Origin: Verrucomicrobiota bacterium
Lineage (GTDB): Bacteria > Verrucomicrobiota > Verrucomicrobiia > CAIQCK01
DNA: 64,000 nucleotides
NCBI GenBank assembly: GCA_016235595.1
Contig: JACRJX010000002.1
Coordinates: 1 to 64,000, forward strand
Reading direction: 5' to 3'
The position numbers were made by a program, and so were the translations under genes. The notes under the pieces were generated by a model, which was not told the origin of the DNA, made no database searches, and worked only from the letters and a program-made list of their open reading frames with translations. This document shows, piece by piece, positions 42,219 through 51,572 of the stretch; position 1 is the stretch's first letter, and each line of letters starts with the position of its first letter.

Positions 42219-43277
42219 TCAGACCAACTCGTGAATAACATGGCCGGTTTCAAGAACCGCACCCGGTAATCCAGCGGTCGACGCCACATGCGGCGTGCGG
42301 TTGCCAACACCGATCTGCGCATAAATGGTGCAAAACAAATCTTCCGGCGTCACCGGACGACCGGCGGGTGATTCTCCGCGCCGGTCAGAAGCGCCGATGG
42401 CCTGCCCGCCCCGAACGCCGCCACCCGCAAGGAAGCACGAGAACACGCCCTGATGATGCTCGCGTCCTGATTCATTATTGATTCGCGGTGAACGGCCAAA
42501 CTCTGTGGCGAACACCACCATCGTTCTGTCGAACTGACCGCGTCCAGCAAGGTCGCCGATCAGTGCGCTTACAGCCCGGTCTAACATCGGCAGCCGGTAT
42601 TTCAACGCGCCGAATGCCTGAAAATGATGGTCCCAACCAACCTCTTCAACCGAGACGAAACGTGCTCCAGCCTCCACGAGCCGCCGGGCGGCCAAACACT
42701 TTCGACCGAGGCCCGTGTTGCCGTAAGCCTCCCGCACTCTTTCCGGCTCTTTGTTCAGGTCGAACGCGGCGCATGAGCCGCGTTGAAAAACACCGTCACC
42801 AGACACATTAACGCAACATGGCACAGATCCCGATGAGCCGAATGTCTTGGAGATGACTGCGCCAAGGCTGGGGCGGCTGATGCCTGGCAGGGGTTTGCAA
42901 CCGCTCAGCATGTAGCTCATTCCGCGCTCGTGCGCGCCTTCGGTGTGGTGCATCGAGCGAATGAACGCAATCTTGTCAGCGATCCGCGCCATGTGCGGCA
43001 GGTGCTCGCAAAGTTGAATGCCGGGAACGTTCGTGCCGATGGCCTTGAATGGACCGCGGATATCGGCTGGCGCATCCGGCTTCGGATCGAACGTATCCAG
43101 GTGCGACACCCCGCCCTGCATCCAGAGCAGGATGACAGAACCGCAACGCGCGCCGCTGTCAGACGCCGCGAGCCTGCCACTGCCGCCTACTCCGAGCCCG
43201 ACAACGCCCGCCGTTCCGCGTTGAAGAAACTCCCGGCGGGAGATGTCGTTGTTCTCGACCTCGTGATTGTTGCTCAT
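42219..43277 (-). CDS. DUF1501 (sulfatase-like) Tat-exported protein
   Basis: It has a Tat signal SRREFLQRG at residues 13-21 followed by a short Gly-rich hydrophobic region, and the DUF1501 pattern ILLWMQGGVSHLDTFDPKPDAP, ARRLVEAGARFVSVEE, TMVVFATEFGRSPRIN, and a C-terminal TPEDLFCTIYAQIGV. DUF1501 proteins belong to the alkaline phosphatase/sulfatase superfamily and are abundant in Planctomycetes/Verrucomicrobia, with unknown substrates. At 352 aa it is shorter than the usual 400-480. No partner DUF1549/DUF1553 gene is adjacent, unlike many planctomycete loci. Confidence 0.85.
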   Translation of the reverse strand: MSNNHEVENNDISRREFLQRGTAGVVGLGVGGSGRLAASDSGARCGSVILLWMQGGVSHLDTFDPKPDAPADIRGPFKAIGTNVPGIQLCEHLPHMARIADKIAFIRSMHHTEGAHERGMSYMLSGCKPLPGISRPSLGAVISKTFGSSGSVPCCVNVSGDGVFQRGSCAAFDLNKEPERVREAYGNTGLGRKCLAARRLVEAGARFVSVEEVGWDHHFQAFGALKYRLPMLDRAVSALIGDLAGRGQFDRTMVVFATEFGRSPRINNESGREHHQGVFSCFLAGGGVRGGQAIGASDRRGESPAGRPVTPEDLFCTIYAQIGVGNRTPHVASTAGLPGAVLETGHVIHELV

Positions 43278-43465
43278 TTTGTGATCCTGGCTTGCGCTCC
43301 ACGCTCATTGGCGATCGTTACATCGGATTATAGGCGGGCGTTCGGGCGCATCAACACAAAGTTCGGCGGATTACAACTACAGCATTTTCGCCATCGTATC
43401 CTTCTTGAGAACCGGTCGGAAACACGTCATAACTTGACGCGACCGCGAAGGCTGCGGCCACGCTT

Positions 43466-43735
43466 ATGCCCAAAAACGACATCAGTTGGAAACGACGCTT
43501 GCCGGACGGTGAGAAAGTGGAGGTTTACGCCCACCACGTTGGAAAGGATTGGAATTTCTACATCCGCGGTCGGCGGTTCGAGGATTGGAAGGCCGTGTCG
43601 CAACCCGCACTGGAAGACTGGCGTGCCTTGCTCGACGGCATGGAACGGCTCATCGCCCGCGACCGAATGAGTCCTGCAGAAGCCGACCACGTGCGCCAGA
43701 CCATCCGCGAGAGGTTTCCTGACGCTGAGTTGTAG
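43466..43735 (+). CDS. Hypothetical protein (89 aa)
   Basis: A small soluble protein with a beta-rich first half (GEKVEVYAHHVGKDWNFYIR) and a helical second half (MSPAEADHVRQTIRERF). No family is recognised. It faces away from the DUF1501 gene and lies 17 bases before the TolC-type gene's upstream ATG, but 95 before its likely start. The reading frame is well bounded and has typical host codon use. Confidence 0.6.
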   Translation: MPKNDISWKRRLPDGEKVEVYAHHVGKDWNFYIRGRRFEDWKAVSQPALEDWRALLDGMERLIARDRMSPAEADHVRQTIRERFPDAEL

Positions 43736-43830
43736 GCAACAGCGTCCCCGCCATGCGCATCAATAACAGATTTGGATTGCGAGCCTTTGGCAGACTGCTT
43801 ATCTTCACCGCCCGTCTGGAGTCTTTCGCA

Positions 43831-45417
43831 ATGCGAAACTTTTTTGCTGCCAATTTTTCTGCACTCCTTGCGCTCGCTGTCACAGTGTCAGCGGCAGAGC
43901 CGGCTCAGTCCCCTCCGCCGGTGTCTCAGATCACACTCCCCTCCACCATGGATCCTAACCGCCCCAAACGGTATCTGACGATCCTCGACGGCGTGCAATC
44001 CGCCATTCAGCAGAACCTGAATGTCAGCATCCAGCGGCTCACTCCCGCCATCAGCGCCGCTGACGTGCAGGTCGCCGAAGGCATCTTCGATATCAACTGG
44101 GTCACAGGCCTTAGCGAAAGTGAGAATCTCCGCCCGCCCGGATACAGCCCCACGTCGTACACAACCATCGCACCCGCAAATACCCGCACGTACAATTACC
44201 AGCAGAATCTCAGCGGGTTGTCGCCCATCGGCACGGAATACACGCTTGGTTTCAACGGCTCGCGTCAGCAAAGCAGCTTGTTCACCGGCTCGCCTGGTCC
44301 GCAATGGTCAATGTTCATGGGTGCCACGGTGACGCAACCGTTGCTGAGAGGCTTCGGCTGGGACGTGAACACCGCGCAGATCCGCATCGCCCGCAAGAAC
44401 CAGGACATCTCCTACCAGAAGTTCGTCCAACTCGTCATGGAGACGGTGTCGAGCGTGAAGCAGGCCTACTACGACCTGCACTACACCGTCGAGAACGTCA
44501 AGGTGAAGGAGCTGTCGGTGGATCTCGCCAAACGTTTTCTGGATGAAAGCCGCAAGCGCATGGAGGTTGGGACCATGGCCCGGCTCGACGTGGTTCAGGC
44601 TGAAGCGGAGCTTTCCCAGCGCGAGGGCGACCTCATTGACGCGCAACGTCAGTTTGACGAAGCCGAAATCGCCTACAAGCAACTCATCAGCCGTGATGTG
44701 TTGGCCATTCACGATGTGTTGCTGGTGCCGGTGGACCGGCCGAGCGTCGTGGCCATGCCCATTGACGAGTTCGACTGCATTCGCCAGGGACTCGACAACC
44801 GGCCGGAGTATTTGCAGAGCAAGCTGCAAATGGAGGTCAACCACATCCAACTGAAGTACTACCAGAACTCGCTTCTGCCGCAGGTGGACCTCGCGGCCAG
44901 TTACGGCTACAACGCGATCAACCAGAGTGACATTGACCAGGACTTCTCCCAACTCAGCAAGAATTTCGATTCCGTTTATAACCGCGAGTTCCCCTCATGG
45001 TCCGCCGGCCTGACGATCACCGTCCCGCTCGGCAACACCACCGCCCGCGGCAACTATCGCCATTGGAAACTCGCCGTCGAGCAGGCTCTGCTGTCGATCA
45101 AGAAGACCGAACAATCGATCATCGTCGGCGTGGAACTGGCGGTCGTCCAAGCGCGTGCCAAGGCCAAGCTGATCACGTCCAGCCAAGCCACGACACGCTT
45201 GCGCCTCGAGTCCTACTATGCCGAAATCGAGAAACTGAAAGCCGGCACCTCCACCACCTACACCGTCTTGCAGATGCAACGCGACCTCAACGACGCTCGC
45301 GTCACCGAACTCCAAGCCATCGCAGCCTACAACAAAGCCCTTGTTGCCCTCAGCCTTCAGGATGGCACCATCCTCAAACGCAGCGGTGTCCAGGTCGAGC
45401 CGGACACAAAGAAATAG
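43831..45417 (+). CDS. TolC-family outer membrane efflux protein
   Basis: The ATG at 43831 gives a signal peptide (RNFFAANFSALLALAVTVSA); an in-frame ATG at 43753 would add 26 residues with no signal character. The 528-aa mature-length protein shows the paired OEP repeats: two long helical regions around residues 190-290 (LVMETVSSVKQAYYDLHYTV, SRKRMEVGTMARLDVVQAEAEL) and again at about 385-490 (VELAVVQARAKAKLITSSQ, YTVLQMQRDLNDARVTEL). TolC-type proteins form trimeric outer-membrane channels for efflux or type I secretion. No partner membrane-fusion or transporter gene is adjacent. Confidence 0.82.
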   Translation: MRNFFAANFSALLALAVTVSAAEPAQSPPPVSQITLPSTMDPNRPKRYLTILDGVQSAIQQNLNVSIQRLTPAISAADVQVAEGIFDINWVTGLSESENLRPPGYSPTSYTTIAPANTRTYNYQQNLSGLSPIGTEYTLGFNGSRQQSSLFTGSPGPQWSMFMGATVTQPLLRGFGWDVNTAQIRIARKNQDISYQKFVQLVMETVSSVKQAYYDLHYTVENVKVKELSVDLAKRFLDESRKRMEVGTMARLDVVQAEAELSQREGDLIDAQRQFDEAEIAYKQLISRDVLAIHDVLLVPVDRPSVVAMPIDEFDCIRQGLDNRPEYLQSKLQMEVNHIQLKYYQNSLLPQVDLAASYGYNAINQSDIDQDFSQLSKNFDSVYNREFPSWSAGLTITVPLGNTTARGNYRHWKLAVEQALLSIKKTEQSIIVGVELAVVQARAKAKLITSSQATTRLRLESYYAEIEKLKAGTSTTYTVLQMQRDLNDARVTELQAIAAYNKALVALSLQDGTILKRSGVQVEPDTKK

Positions 45418-45489
45418 CCACCTCCCCTTCTCGTCTTCCCGTTTTTGCTGGTTGATCCTCCGTTTTCTGAGTCATTTCACTTCGCAACA

Positions 45490-45519
45490 TTGACAACGAT
45501 TTTTCCGGCCGCCCAAAAT
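45490..45519 (+). promoter_or_regulatory. Possible sigma-70 promoter before the L,D-transpeptidase gene
   Basis: TTGACA at 45490-45495 and CAAAAT at 45514-45519 are separated by 18 bases and lie 111 bases before the start codon. The -35 is perfect; the -10 lacks the first T. This is a visual match only. Confidence 0.35.
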
Positions 45520-45629
45520 CCTAGCTTGCCCGCGGCGGCGGAAAAAACTACGCTCTTCGCCACTGGATCACCGCAAGCCAGCCGGCGACGTTCGCCAGGC
45601 TGGTCTGGCGGCGCGCCGGTGGCAACGAA

Positions 45630-46508
45630 ATGAAATCTAGCGTCAAATTTGCACTTCTGCTCATCTTGGTGGCCGTCGTGGCAGTGGCCGGCTACAAGTT
45701 CGGCCTCAGGCAAACGGCGACACCGCCGGCTGCGTCCGTTCCGCCATCGGAATCAGCCGCTGCGGCACCCGTCAAAACTGGCCCCAATGCCGTTCCTGCG
45801 CCCGTGCAACCGCAACGGGAGCCGCTGGAGAAGGCCTTGGCATTGCGCGAGGCCGGCAAGCTCGCCGAGGCGCGCGAGGCGCTGTTTACGCTGCTCGCGA
45901 ATGGTGGCGACGCCCAACTCGTTGCAGAGATCCAAAAGGCACTCGGCGATATCAATATGCAATTGCTGCTGACGCCCGCGCCTGCGCCGGAGAAGGTGGA
46001 TTACGTTGTGCAGCCGGGCGACAGTCTTGGCCGCATCGCAAAGATTCACAATACCACCATCGAAGTGATCCAGAAGGTCAATGCCCTGCGGGAGACCATC
46101 ATCCAACCGGCACAGCGGCTCCGCGTAACCCCCACAAAATTCGCCGTTGCCGTCAGCAAGACCCAGAACACGCTGCTGATCAGCAATGACGGCAAGTTCT
46201 TCAAACTCTACCGCTGCGGCACGGGTCAATACAGCACCACGCCCGTCGGCACGTTCAAGATCGCCGACCGTATTCCCAGCCCGCCTTGGTGGAAGGACGG
46301 CCAGACCATCCCGTTCGGCTCCAAGGAGAACGTCCTCGGCAAATACTGGCTCGCTCTCGACATCCCCCACTACGGCATCCACGGCACGTGGGAGCCGGAG
46401 ACCATCGGCCGTCAGTCCAGCCAGGGTTGCATCCGCCTCATCAACGAAGACGTCGAGGAACTTTTCATCATCCTGCCGGTCGGCACACCGGTGCAAGTGA
46501 CGGAGTAA
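45630..46508 (+). CDS. LysM-containing L,D-transpeptidase (YkuD domain)
   Basis: This 292-aa protein has an N-terminal membrane/signal segment (FALLLILVAVVAVAGYKFGL), a Pro/Ala linker, then a LysM module (about 125-170; VQPGDSLGRIAKIHN) and a YkuD catalytic domain (about 172-290) with HGTWEP and the nucleophile in SSQGCIRL. Such enzymes make 3-3 cross-links or attach lipoproteins to peptidoglycan in the periplasm. Start ATG has GGCAACGAAATG leader. Three bases separate it from accA. Confidence 0.88.
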   Translation: MKSSVKFALLLILVAVVAVAGYKFGLRQTATPPAASVPPSESAAAAPVKTGPNAVPAPVQPQREPLEKALALREAGKLAEAREALFTLLANGGDAQLVAEIQKALGDINMQLLLTPAPAPEKVDYVVQPGDSLGRIAKIHNTTIEVIQKVNALRETIIQPAQRLRVTPTKFAVAVSKTQNTLLISNDGKFFKLYRCGTGQYSTTPVGTFKIADRIPSPPWWKDGQTIPFGSKENVLGKYWLALDIPHYGIHGTWEPETIGRQSSQGCIRLINEDVEELFIILPVGTPVQVTE

Positions 46509-46510
46509 AC

Positions 46511-47503
46511 ATGCGTTCAACCGGACATAAACTCATCACCTACGACTTCGAGAAACCGATCCTCGAACTGGAGCGGAAACTGGAAGAACTGCGCCGCATG
46601 GCCACCGAACAAAAGGTGGACCTCCATGACCAAATCGCGGCGATGGAGAAGACCGTCGAGGAAACCAAGCAGAACGTCTATACAAACCTCTCCGCATGGC
46701 AGCGTGTGCAGCTTGCGCGTCATCCGAGACGCCCTTACACGCTCGATTACCTCGGCGCCATCGCCACCGACTTCATCGAACTGCATGGAGACCGCCGTTT
46801 CAGTGACGACCATGCCATCGTCGGCGGCTTTGCCACCATTGACGACATCCGTGTCGTCGTCGTCGGCCACCAGAAGGGCCGCGACACGAAGGAAAACATC
46901 ATGCGCAACTTCGGCTGCGCCCACCCGGAAGGTTACCGGAAGGCGATGCGCCTGATGCAGATGGCCGAGCGATTCAATCTCCCCATCGTCACAATCATCG
47001 ACACCCCCGGCGCTTATCCCGGCGTCGGCGCGGAGGAGCGCCACATTGCCGAGGCCATTGCCGCCAACCTGCGCGACATGATGGGCCTGCGCGTGCCCAT
47101 CGTCGCCGCTGTTATTGGCGAAGGCGGCAGCGGCGGCGCGCTTGGCATCGGCATCGCCAACCGTGTCCTCATCATGGAGAACTCCTACTACTCCGTTATC
47201 TCCCCCGAAGGCTGCGCCGCGATCCTCTGGAAAGACCGCGCCGCCACACCCAAGGCCGCCGAAGCTCTCAAACTCAGTGCCAAAGATCTGCTGGAACTCA
47301 AGCTCGTCGACGAGATCATACCGGAGCCGCTCGGTGGCGCGCATCGCGATCCTGTGAAGGCCGCAGCTGCGTTGAAATCCGCGCTCCTCACTCACCTCCG
47401 TGAGCTGATGAGCCAGACGACCGACCAGGTGTTGGAGCAGCGATACAACAAGTTTCGCGCGATGGGCCAATTTGACTTTGTCGTCCCCGGCGGGAACGTC
47501 TGA
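46511..47503 (+). CDS. accA: Acetyl-CoA carboxylase carboxyltransferase subunit alpha
   Basis: This 330-aa protein follows AccA end to end: FEKPILELERKLEEL, LARHPRRPYTLDYL, FIELHGDRRFSDDHAIVGG, GRDTKENIMRNFGCAHPEGY, TPGAYPGVGAEERH, GEGGSGGALGIG. Its N-terminal helical part and crotonase-type core are intact. With AccD it transfers the carboxyl from biotin to acetyl-CoA in the first step of fatty acid synthesis. AccD/B/C are not in the window. It follows the transpeptidase gene by three bases (ATG 46511). Confidence 0.95.
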   Translation: MRSTGHKLITYDFEKPILELERKLEELRRMATEQKVDLHDQIAAMEKTVEETKQNVYTNLSAWQRVQLARHPRRPYTLDYLGAIATDFIELHGDRRFSDDHAIVGGFATIDDIRVVVVGHQKGRDTKENIMRNFGCAHPEGYRKAMRLMQMAERFNLPIVTIIDTPGAYPGVGAEERHIAEAIAANLRDMMGLRVPIVAAVIGEGGSGGALGIGIANRVLIMENSYYSVISPEGCAAILWKDRAATPKAAEALKLSAKDLLELKLVDEIIPEPLGGAHRDPVKAAAALKSALLTHLRELMSQTTDQVLEQRYNKFRAMGQFDFVVPGGNV

Positions 47504-47575
47504 GCCAGTATCACAGGTTCCTCACATCCCACTCGGCGTCACCCATGCCTTCGCGTGCCCGGGATGAGCGAATTA

Positions 47576-48949
47576 CTACTTCGTCAGGATGGCTTTCAAC
47601 GGCTGACCGTCGGTGTTCTTCATCTCCAACCCCAATAGCGCTGCAATGGTTGGCGCGACTGAAGTGTTGGTGATCGTGCCGGCCTTCGCGCCCCGGCGAA
47701 TCCCCACGCCCCAGGCAGCAAACATCGCGTGCATCCTGGGTTCATTCGGATCATACCCATGAGAGCCTCTTATCACTTTCCCCGGCAAGCTGACTTCCAC
47801 CTCGCCTGTGGCAGTATCGCCGAATGAATAGCCGCTCTTCGCCGTGAGAATGATATCGCACATGTGCGGTTGCCGCGCTGGATCGGACAACCCGTATTTC
47901 GGGAAGTCACGCTTCGTAAGGACACCCGACACGCCTTCCTTCCCCTTGAATGCGGCCACCACCTGCTCGATCAGTTTCTCGCGATTCTGCGGATCGAGCA
48001 CGTAGATGAGTGAAGCGCCGCCTTGCGCAACCGCGCGCACCTGTCCGCCCGTGATCTTCTTGCCCTCAACCGTAAGCAATCCCGCCTTGCGCAACACCAC
48101 ATTGGGAAGAATCGACTGGCAGGTGGGGAAGAAACCATGATCGGAAACGACGATCATGGTGGCCTTGCCGGGAAAATCTTTTTTTACTTCGTCCCACATC
48201 TCGCGCACAAGGCCGTCAGCAAACTTGATGCTCGCGTAGGCCTCGGGAGACTGCGGCGCGTGGACGTGTTCGACGTGATCCACCTCCAGTATGTGCATCA
48301 GAATCAGTTGTGGGCGGTGAGTGCGGACGATGTGGTTGAACATGCGCACGTGCAGGCGATCCCGATCTTCACCCCGGCCGGGTTTGAAACCATCCGCTTC
48401 GTTTTCGTACGGGATGCCAGCCTGCTGGAACTCCTTCAACAATGAAGGAGTGCTGTGGCTGACGAACAACGCGTTGGACATCACGCACGGGACCGTCCAA
48501 TCGAGCGTCCTGGCGGAACGACTGCAAGGCCACGTCACGGCGGCGGTTTTCAGTCCGGCTTGTTTAGCCACGTCATAGATCGTCGGCACTTTGACGACCT
48601 CGTCCTTGTCGAACACCGAATCCCAAATGGCCGTCACGATTTCGTTCTTGGAACGATCCAGCCAGGTGTTGCCAATGACGCCATGCTTCCCTGGCCCTGT
48701 GCCCGTGGCCAGCGATGTGTGGTTCGGCCATGTGACGGTGGGCAGCACGGCCTTCATTTTTGCCGCCACCGCGCCCTCCGCCGCAAGCTGGCGGATCGTG
48801 GGCATCTCGGCTTTCGGATCATCCATGTAATAGCTGGCCAGCCCATCGACGCTGATGAGAACCACGATGCGGTCGCTCACAGGCTCCAACGCGGGGCAGA
48901 AAGACGTACACGTAACCAGCAGAGATATGAGGATGGCGATGTGTTTCAT
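47576..48949 (-). CDS. Secreted nucleotide pyrophosphatase/phosphodiesterase-type protein
   Basis: This 457-aa protein begins with a signal peptide (IAILISLLVTCTSFCPAL) and has the alkaline-phosphatase-superfamily NPP pattern: VVLISVDGLASYY (metal Asp), the nucleophile Thr in PTVTWPNHTSLATG, HILEVDHVEHVHA, VVSDHGF, and a final SHGYDPNEPRMHAMFAAWG. The full metal-binding set is present. Such ectoenzymes hydrolyse phosphodiesters or pyrophosphates; the substrate is not known. It faces away from accA. Confidence 0.82.
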   Translation of the reverse strand: MKHIAILISLLVTCTSFCPALEPVSDRIVVLISVDGLASYYMDDPKAEMPTIRQLAAEGAVAAKMKAVLPTVTWPNHTSLATGTGPGKHGVIGNTWLDRSKNEIVTAIWDSVFDKDEVVKVPTIYDVAKQAGLKTAAVTWPCSRSARTLDWTVPCVMSNALFVSHSTPSLLKEFQQAGIPYENEADGFKPGRGEDRDRLHVRMFNHIVRTHRPQLILMHILEVDHVEHVHAPQSPEAYASIKFADGLVREMWDEVKKDFPGKATMIVVSDHGFFPTCQSILPNVVLRKAGLLTVEGKKITGGQVRAVAQGGASLIYVLDPQNREKLIEQVVAAFKGKEGVSGVLTKRDFPKYGLSDPARQPHMCDIILTAKSGYSFGDTATGEVEVSLPGKVIRGSHGYDPNEPRMHAMFAAWGVGIRRGAKAGTITNTSVAPTIAALLGLEMKNTDGQPLKAILTK

Positions 48950-49052
48950 GGATTTGATGATTCTCTACAGAGGCTACAATCATGACCTTCACTGTCAACG
49001 CAGAAGAATCCTGAAGAGCCGCAGAACTCTTCGACAGCAGCGATTTCCTGTT

Positions 49053-50396
49053 TCACCGGCTTTCCGACAGGCAATAAAGGAACTGCTTGCCTCGCAGGAA
49101 CAACTGATTCCCCGCAACGGCAGGCGAGGCGTCGAAGCCATCGTCCAAGCGATTCCGGGCCAGGACTTCAATCTTGTTTGTCTTCCGCAAGACCACCGCG
49201 CCCCCTTCGCGATCGACCACATACACGCGGCCTGCCGCACCCACGGGCGATGCATACAGGCCTCTCAAGCCCTCCAATCGCTGCGCCTCAACCGGAGTGT
49301 TGCCTGTGGCGGCATCGATGATCGACAGGACGGCGTTGTTCCAAACGGTCACGAAAAGGAGGTCGTCGTAAAGCAGCGGCGACGGCACGTAAGGCGTGTG
49401 CTTGCGCCGCGACCACACGACGGACGACGTGCCGGCGATGTCACCGTGACCGCCGGGCCGTATCGCATACAAGGCGTTGCCACGATAACCGCTGGTGACA
49501 AAGACCATCCCCAAACCAGCCACTGGCGAGGGGATGGCATTGATCGTTTGCCCGCCGCATTCCCATAGCAATTCGCCCGTGGCCAAGTCGTAGCTGCGCA
49601 CTTTGTTCGTGCCGTTGGTCACCACCTGCTTGCGGCCTTCGTGTTCGATGACGAGCGGCGTGGCCCAAGTGGTCGGTTCGTCTCGCTTCTGCCGCCATAA
49701 CTCTTTCCCGTCGCGAACATCAAACGCCACGATGAAATCCTCGTCCTCATGGTCCCATTGAACGACCACGGTGTGCCCGGACAACGCCGGCGATGTGCCT
49801 TCACCGTAACCGTAGCGCGTGCGCTGCCGGCCCAGGTCTTTCTGCCAGAGCAAGTGGCCGGTGAGGTCGTAACAGAACAGACCGTTGGACCCAAAATAAG
49901 CGACCAGGTATTTGCCATCCGTAATCGGTGACCCCGATGCATAGCCATGATCGCGGTGGTAACCTTCGTGCGGCACTTGCTCGCGCGCCGTCTGCTGCCA
50001 GCAAACCTTTCCTGTAGCCCGGTCCAGCGCCATCACCGTGAACCGTTGCACCTCACGGGGCGGGTCAACCATATGCGCATTAGGGCCAGGAGGGACGGCG
50101 TCCGGCTTGACCGCGACCTTCTTTCCCGTCGGGATGGCGGTCAGAATGAACACCTGGTTCTCCCAAATGATCGGCGTGGAAGAACCGCGTCCCGGCAGCG
50201 CCACCTTCCACTGCACGTTTTTGGATTCACTCCACTCGATCGGCGGGTTGCCGTGGAGCGCGACACCATTAGCCGTCGGTCCACGCCATTGCGGCCAATT
50301 CACGTCCCGGGCGTTGTCGGCAGCCAAGAGAGGACTGATGTGAAAAACCGTGACAACACTGACACGGACAACCCATGCGAAATGTCTCCTGAGCAT
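49053..50396 (-). CDS. Secreted PQQ-type beta-propeller protein (447 aa)
   Basis: Signal peptide (WVVRVSVVTVFHISPLLAA) and BamB-like propeller repeats: NWPQWRGPTANGV, ALDRATGKVCWQQ, DLTGHLLWQKD, DVRDGKELWRQK and DLATGELLWECGG. The opening WPQWRGP is the mark of verrucomicrobial/planctomycete outer-membrane-assembly-like (PQQ) proteins. No enzyme active site is evident. It may be in one unit with the phosphodiesterase-type gene downstream, at a gap of about 100 bases. Confidence 0.8.
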   Translation of the reverse strand: MLRRHFAWVVRVSVVTVFHISPLLAADNARDVNWPQWRGPTANGVALHGNPPIEWSESKNVQWKVALPGRGSSTPIIWENQVFILTAIPTGKKVAVKPDAVPPGPNAHMVDPPREVQRFTVMALDRATGKVCWQQTAREQVPHEGYHRDHGYASGSPITDGKYLVAYFGSNGLFCYDLTGHLLWQKDLGRQRTRYGYGEGTSPALSGHTVVVQWDHEDEDFIVAFDVRDGKELWRQKRDEPTTWATPLVIEHEGRKQVVTNGTNKVRSYDLATGELLWECGGQTINAIPSPVAGLGMVFVTSGYRGNALYAIRPGGHGDIAGTSSVVWSRRKHTPYVPSPLLYDDLLFVTVWNNAVLSIIDAATGNTPVEAQRLEGLRGLYASPVGAAGRVYVVDREGGAVVLRKTNKIEVLARNRLDDGFDASPAVAGNQLFLRGKQFLYCLSESR

Positions 50397-50442
50397 GGGC
50401 CGATCATACCATAAGGACGGCTGACGGGTCTAACGCAGATGA

Positions 50443-51399
50443 CTAATCCGACTTCTTGCCGCCAGCAACAGGCGCAGCATCACCGCGCCCGCCGCCCGTG
50501 CCCGGACGAAAGCTCGGAAGCGGCAGGTAAAAGATGCGCGGTTGCAGCGAATTCGTTCTCTGCACACCCCCGCCGTCCTGACTAACCGTGCCGATGCTGG
50601 ATCGAAGTGTCGTCTTCACTCCAACCGGAGCACCCGGGCCAGGCCCAGGCAGACATTCACTGTGGCCACGCAGCTTCGTGGTCCCGGCCGGTTCGCTGGC
50701 CTTGGGTTCTGCATCGGCTATTTGGCGCGCGTTACTGGGAGGCGGCAACGTGCCCGACACCTCGGCGCGCTTCAGTTCATCGAAGATCGCTTGATTGCGG
50801 GCGTTGTGGGCTTTTCGGGCAGCTTCCTTGGCCTTGTCGGTCTTCTGTTTCGCTGCGGGAATCCGGTCTCTCACTTCCCTGGCCTCCTCCGTCTTGCCAG
50901 CCTTCGCAAGGTCTTCTTCCTTCTTCGCGAGTTCCTTCTCGTTCTCGTCGGCCTGTTTGGCTGCGCGCTCGGCAACCTCCGCATCGCGATGGGCAGTTTT
51001 GACCTTCTCCGACTTAGCCGCTTTGAGACAGGCATCGCCGAGTGCGTCGCTCCCAGCTCCCGGCGCCGAGAACTTCCCCATCGTGGTGTAGTTCGCCAAC
51101 GCGTCGATCGCATTATAATACTTGTCCCGCCACCACTGGGTCTCCTGCTCCGCCGACTTCAACACCCCTTCCGCCAGGAACTCTTTGCCGAGCCCGAGAT
51201 CTTCCACCCTCTTCTCGGCTTTCTTCACCAGCGCCTCCAATTCCTTCGCGCGGGAAAAATTCTTCCAGAAAGCATCTACCACGCCTGTATCGGCAACCGC
51301 CGCGGTCGCCTCCGGCGATGCGGATGTTTCACCATTCGCGAACGCATCCCATCCGCCTGCAACGACCGCCAACACAAGAGCCCACACCTGTGTTTTCAT
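50443..51399 (-). CDS. Secreted coiled-coil protein of unknown function (318 aa)
   Basis: Signal peptide (WALVLAVVAGGWDAFANG), then a long Lys/Ala/Glu-rich coiled coil (about 50-215, including ERAAKQADENEKELAKKEED). The C-terminal Gly/Pro-rich tail (about 220-318, with GPGPGAPVG and PGTGGGRGD) is disordered-looking. The layout resembles periplasmic or surface scaffolds. It is on the same strand as the PQQ gene and precedes it by 46 bases, so it is possibly cotranscribed. No family is recognised. Confidence 0.65.
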   Translation of the reverse strand: MKTQVWALVLAVVAGGWDAFANGETSASPEATAAVADTGVVDAFWKNFSRAKELEALVKKAEKRVEDLGLGKEFLAEGVLKSAEQETQWWRDKYYNAIDALANYTTMGKFSAPGAGSDALGDACLKAAKSEKVKTAHRDAEVAERAAKQADENEKELAKKEEDLAKAGKTEEAREVRDRIPAAKQKTDKAKEAARKAHNARNQAIFDELKRAEVSGTLPPPSNARQIADAEPKASEPAGTTKLRGHSECLPGPGPGAPVGVKTTLRSSIGTVSQDGGGVQRTNSLQPRIFYLPLPSFRPGTGGGRGDAAPVAGGKKSD

Positions 51400-51516
51400 G
51401 GAGTTTCCTGTATTTCAACACTGCTGGTGATTCGTCATTTCTTCATCATCCTTGGCCACAACTCCAAGTCGCAATCGTAACCCGCCACTCCGAGACACGA
51501 AATCATATTCTCAACA

Positions 51517-51537
51517 TCCCGCGACGGAGTCGCGGGA
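51517..51537. repeat. 9-bp stem hairpin (REP-like)
   Basis: TCCCGCGAC (51517-51525), loop GGA, GTCGCGGGA (51529-51537). A perfect GC-rich dyad between the coiled-coil gene and aspS, just beyond the aspS stop at 51573. It may act as an aspS terminator-like 3' end or be a copy of a dispersed palindromic element. No T run follows. Confidence 0.55.
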
Positions 51538-51572
51538 CTATGAGTGAGCCACTTCCAATCTCTCGCCAGGTA

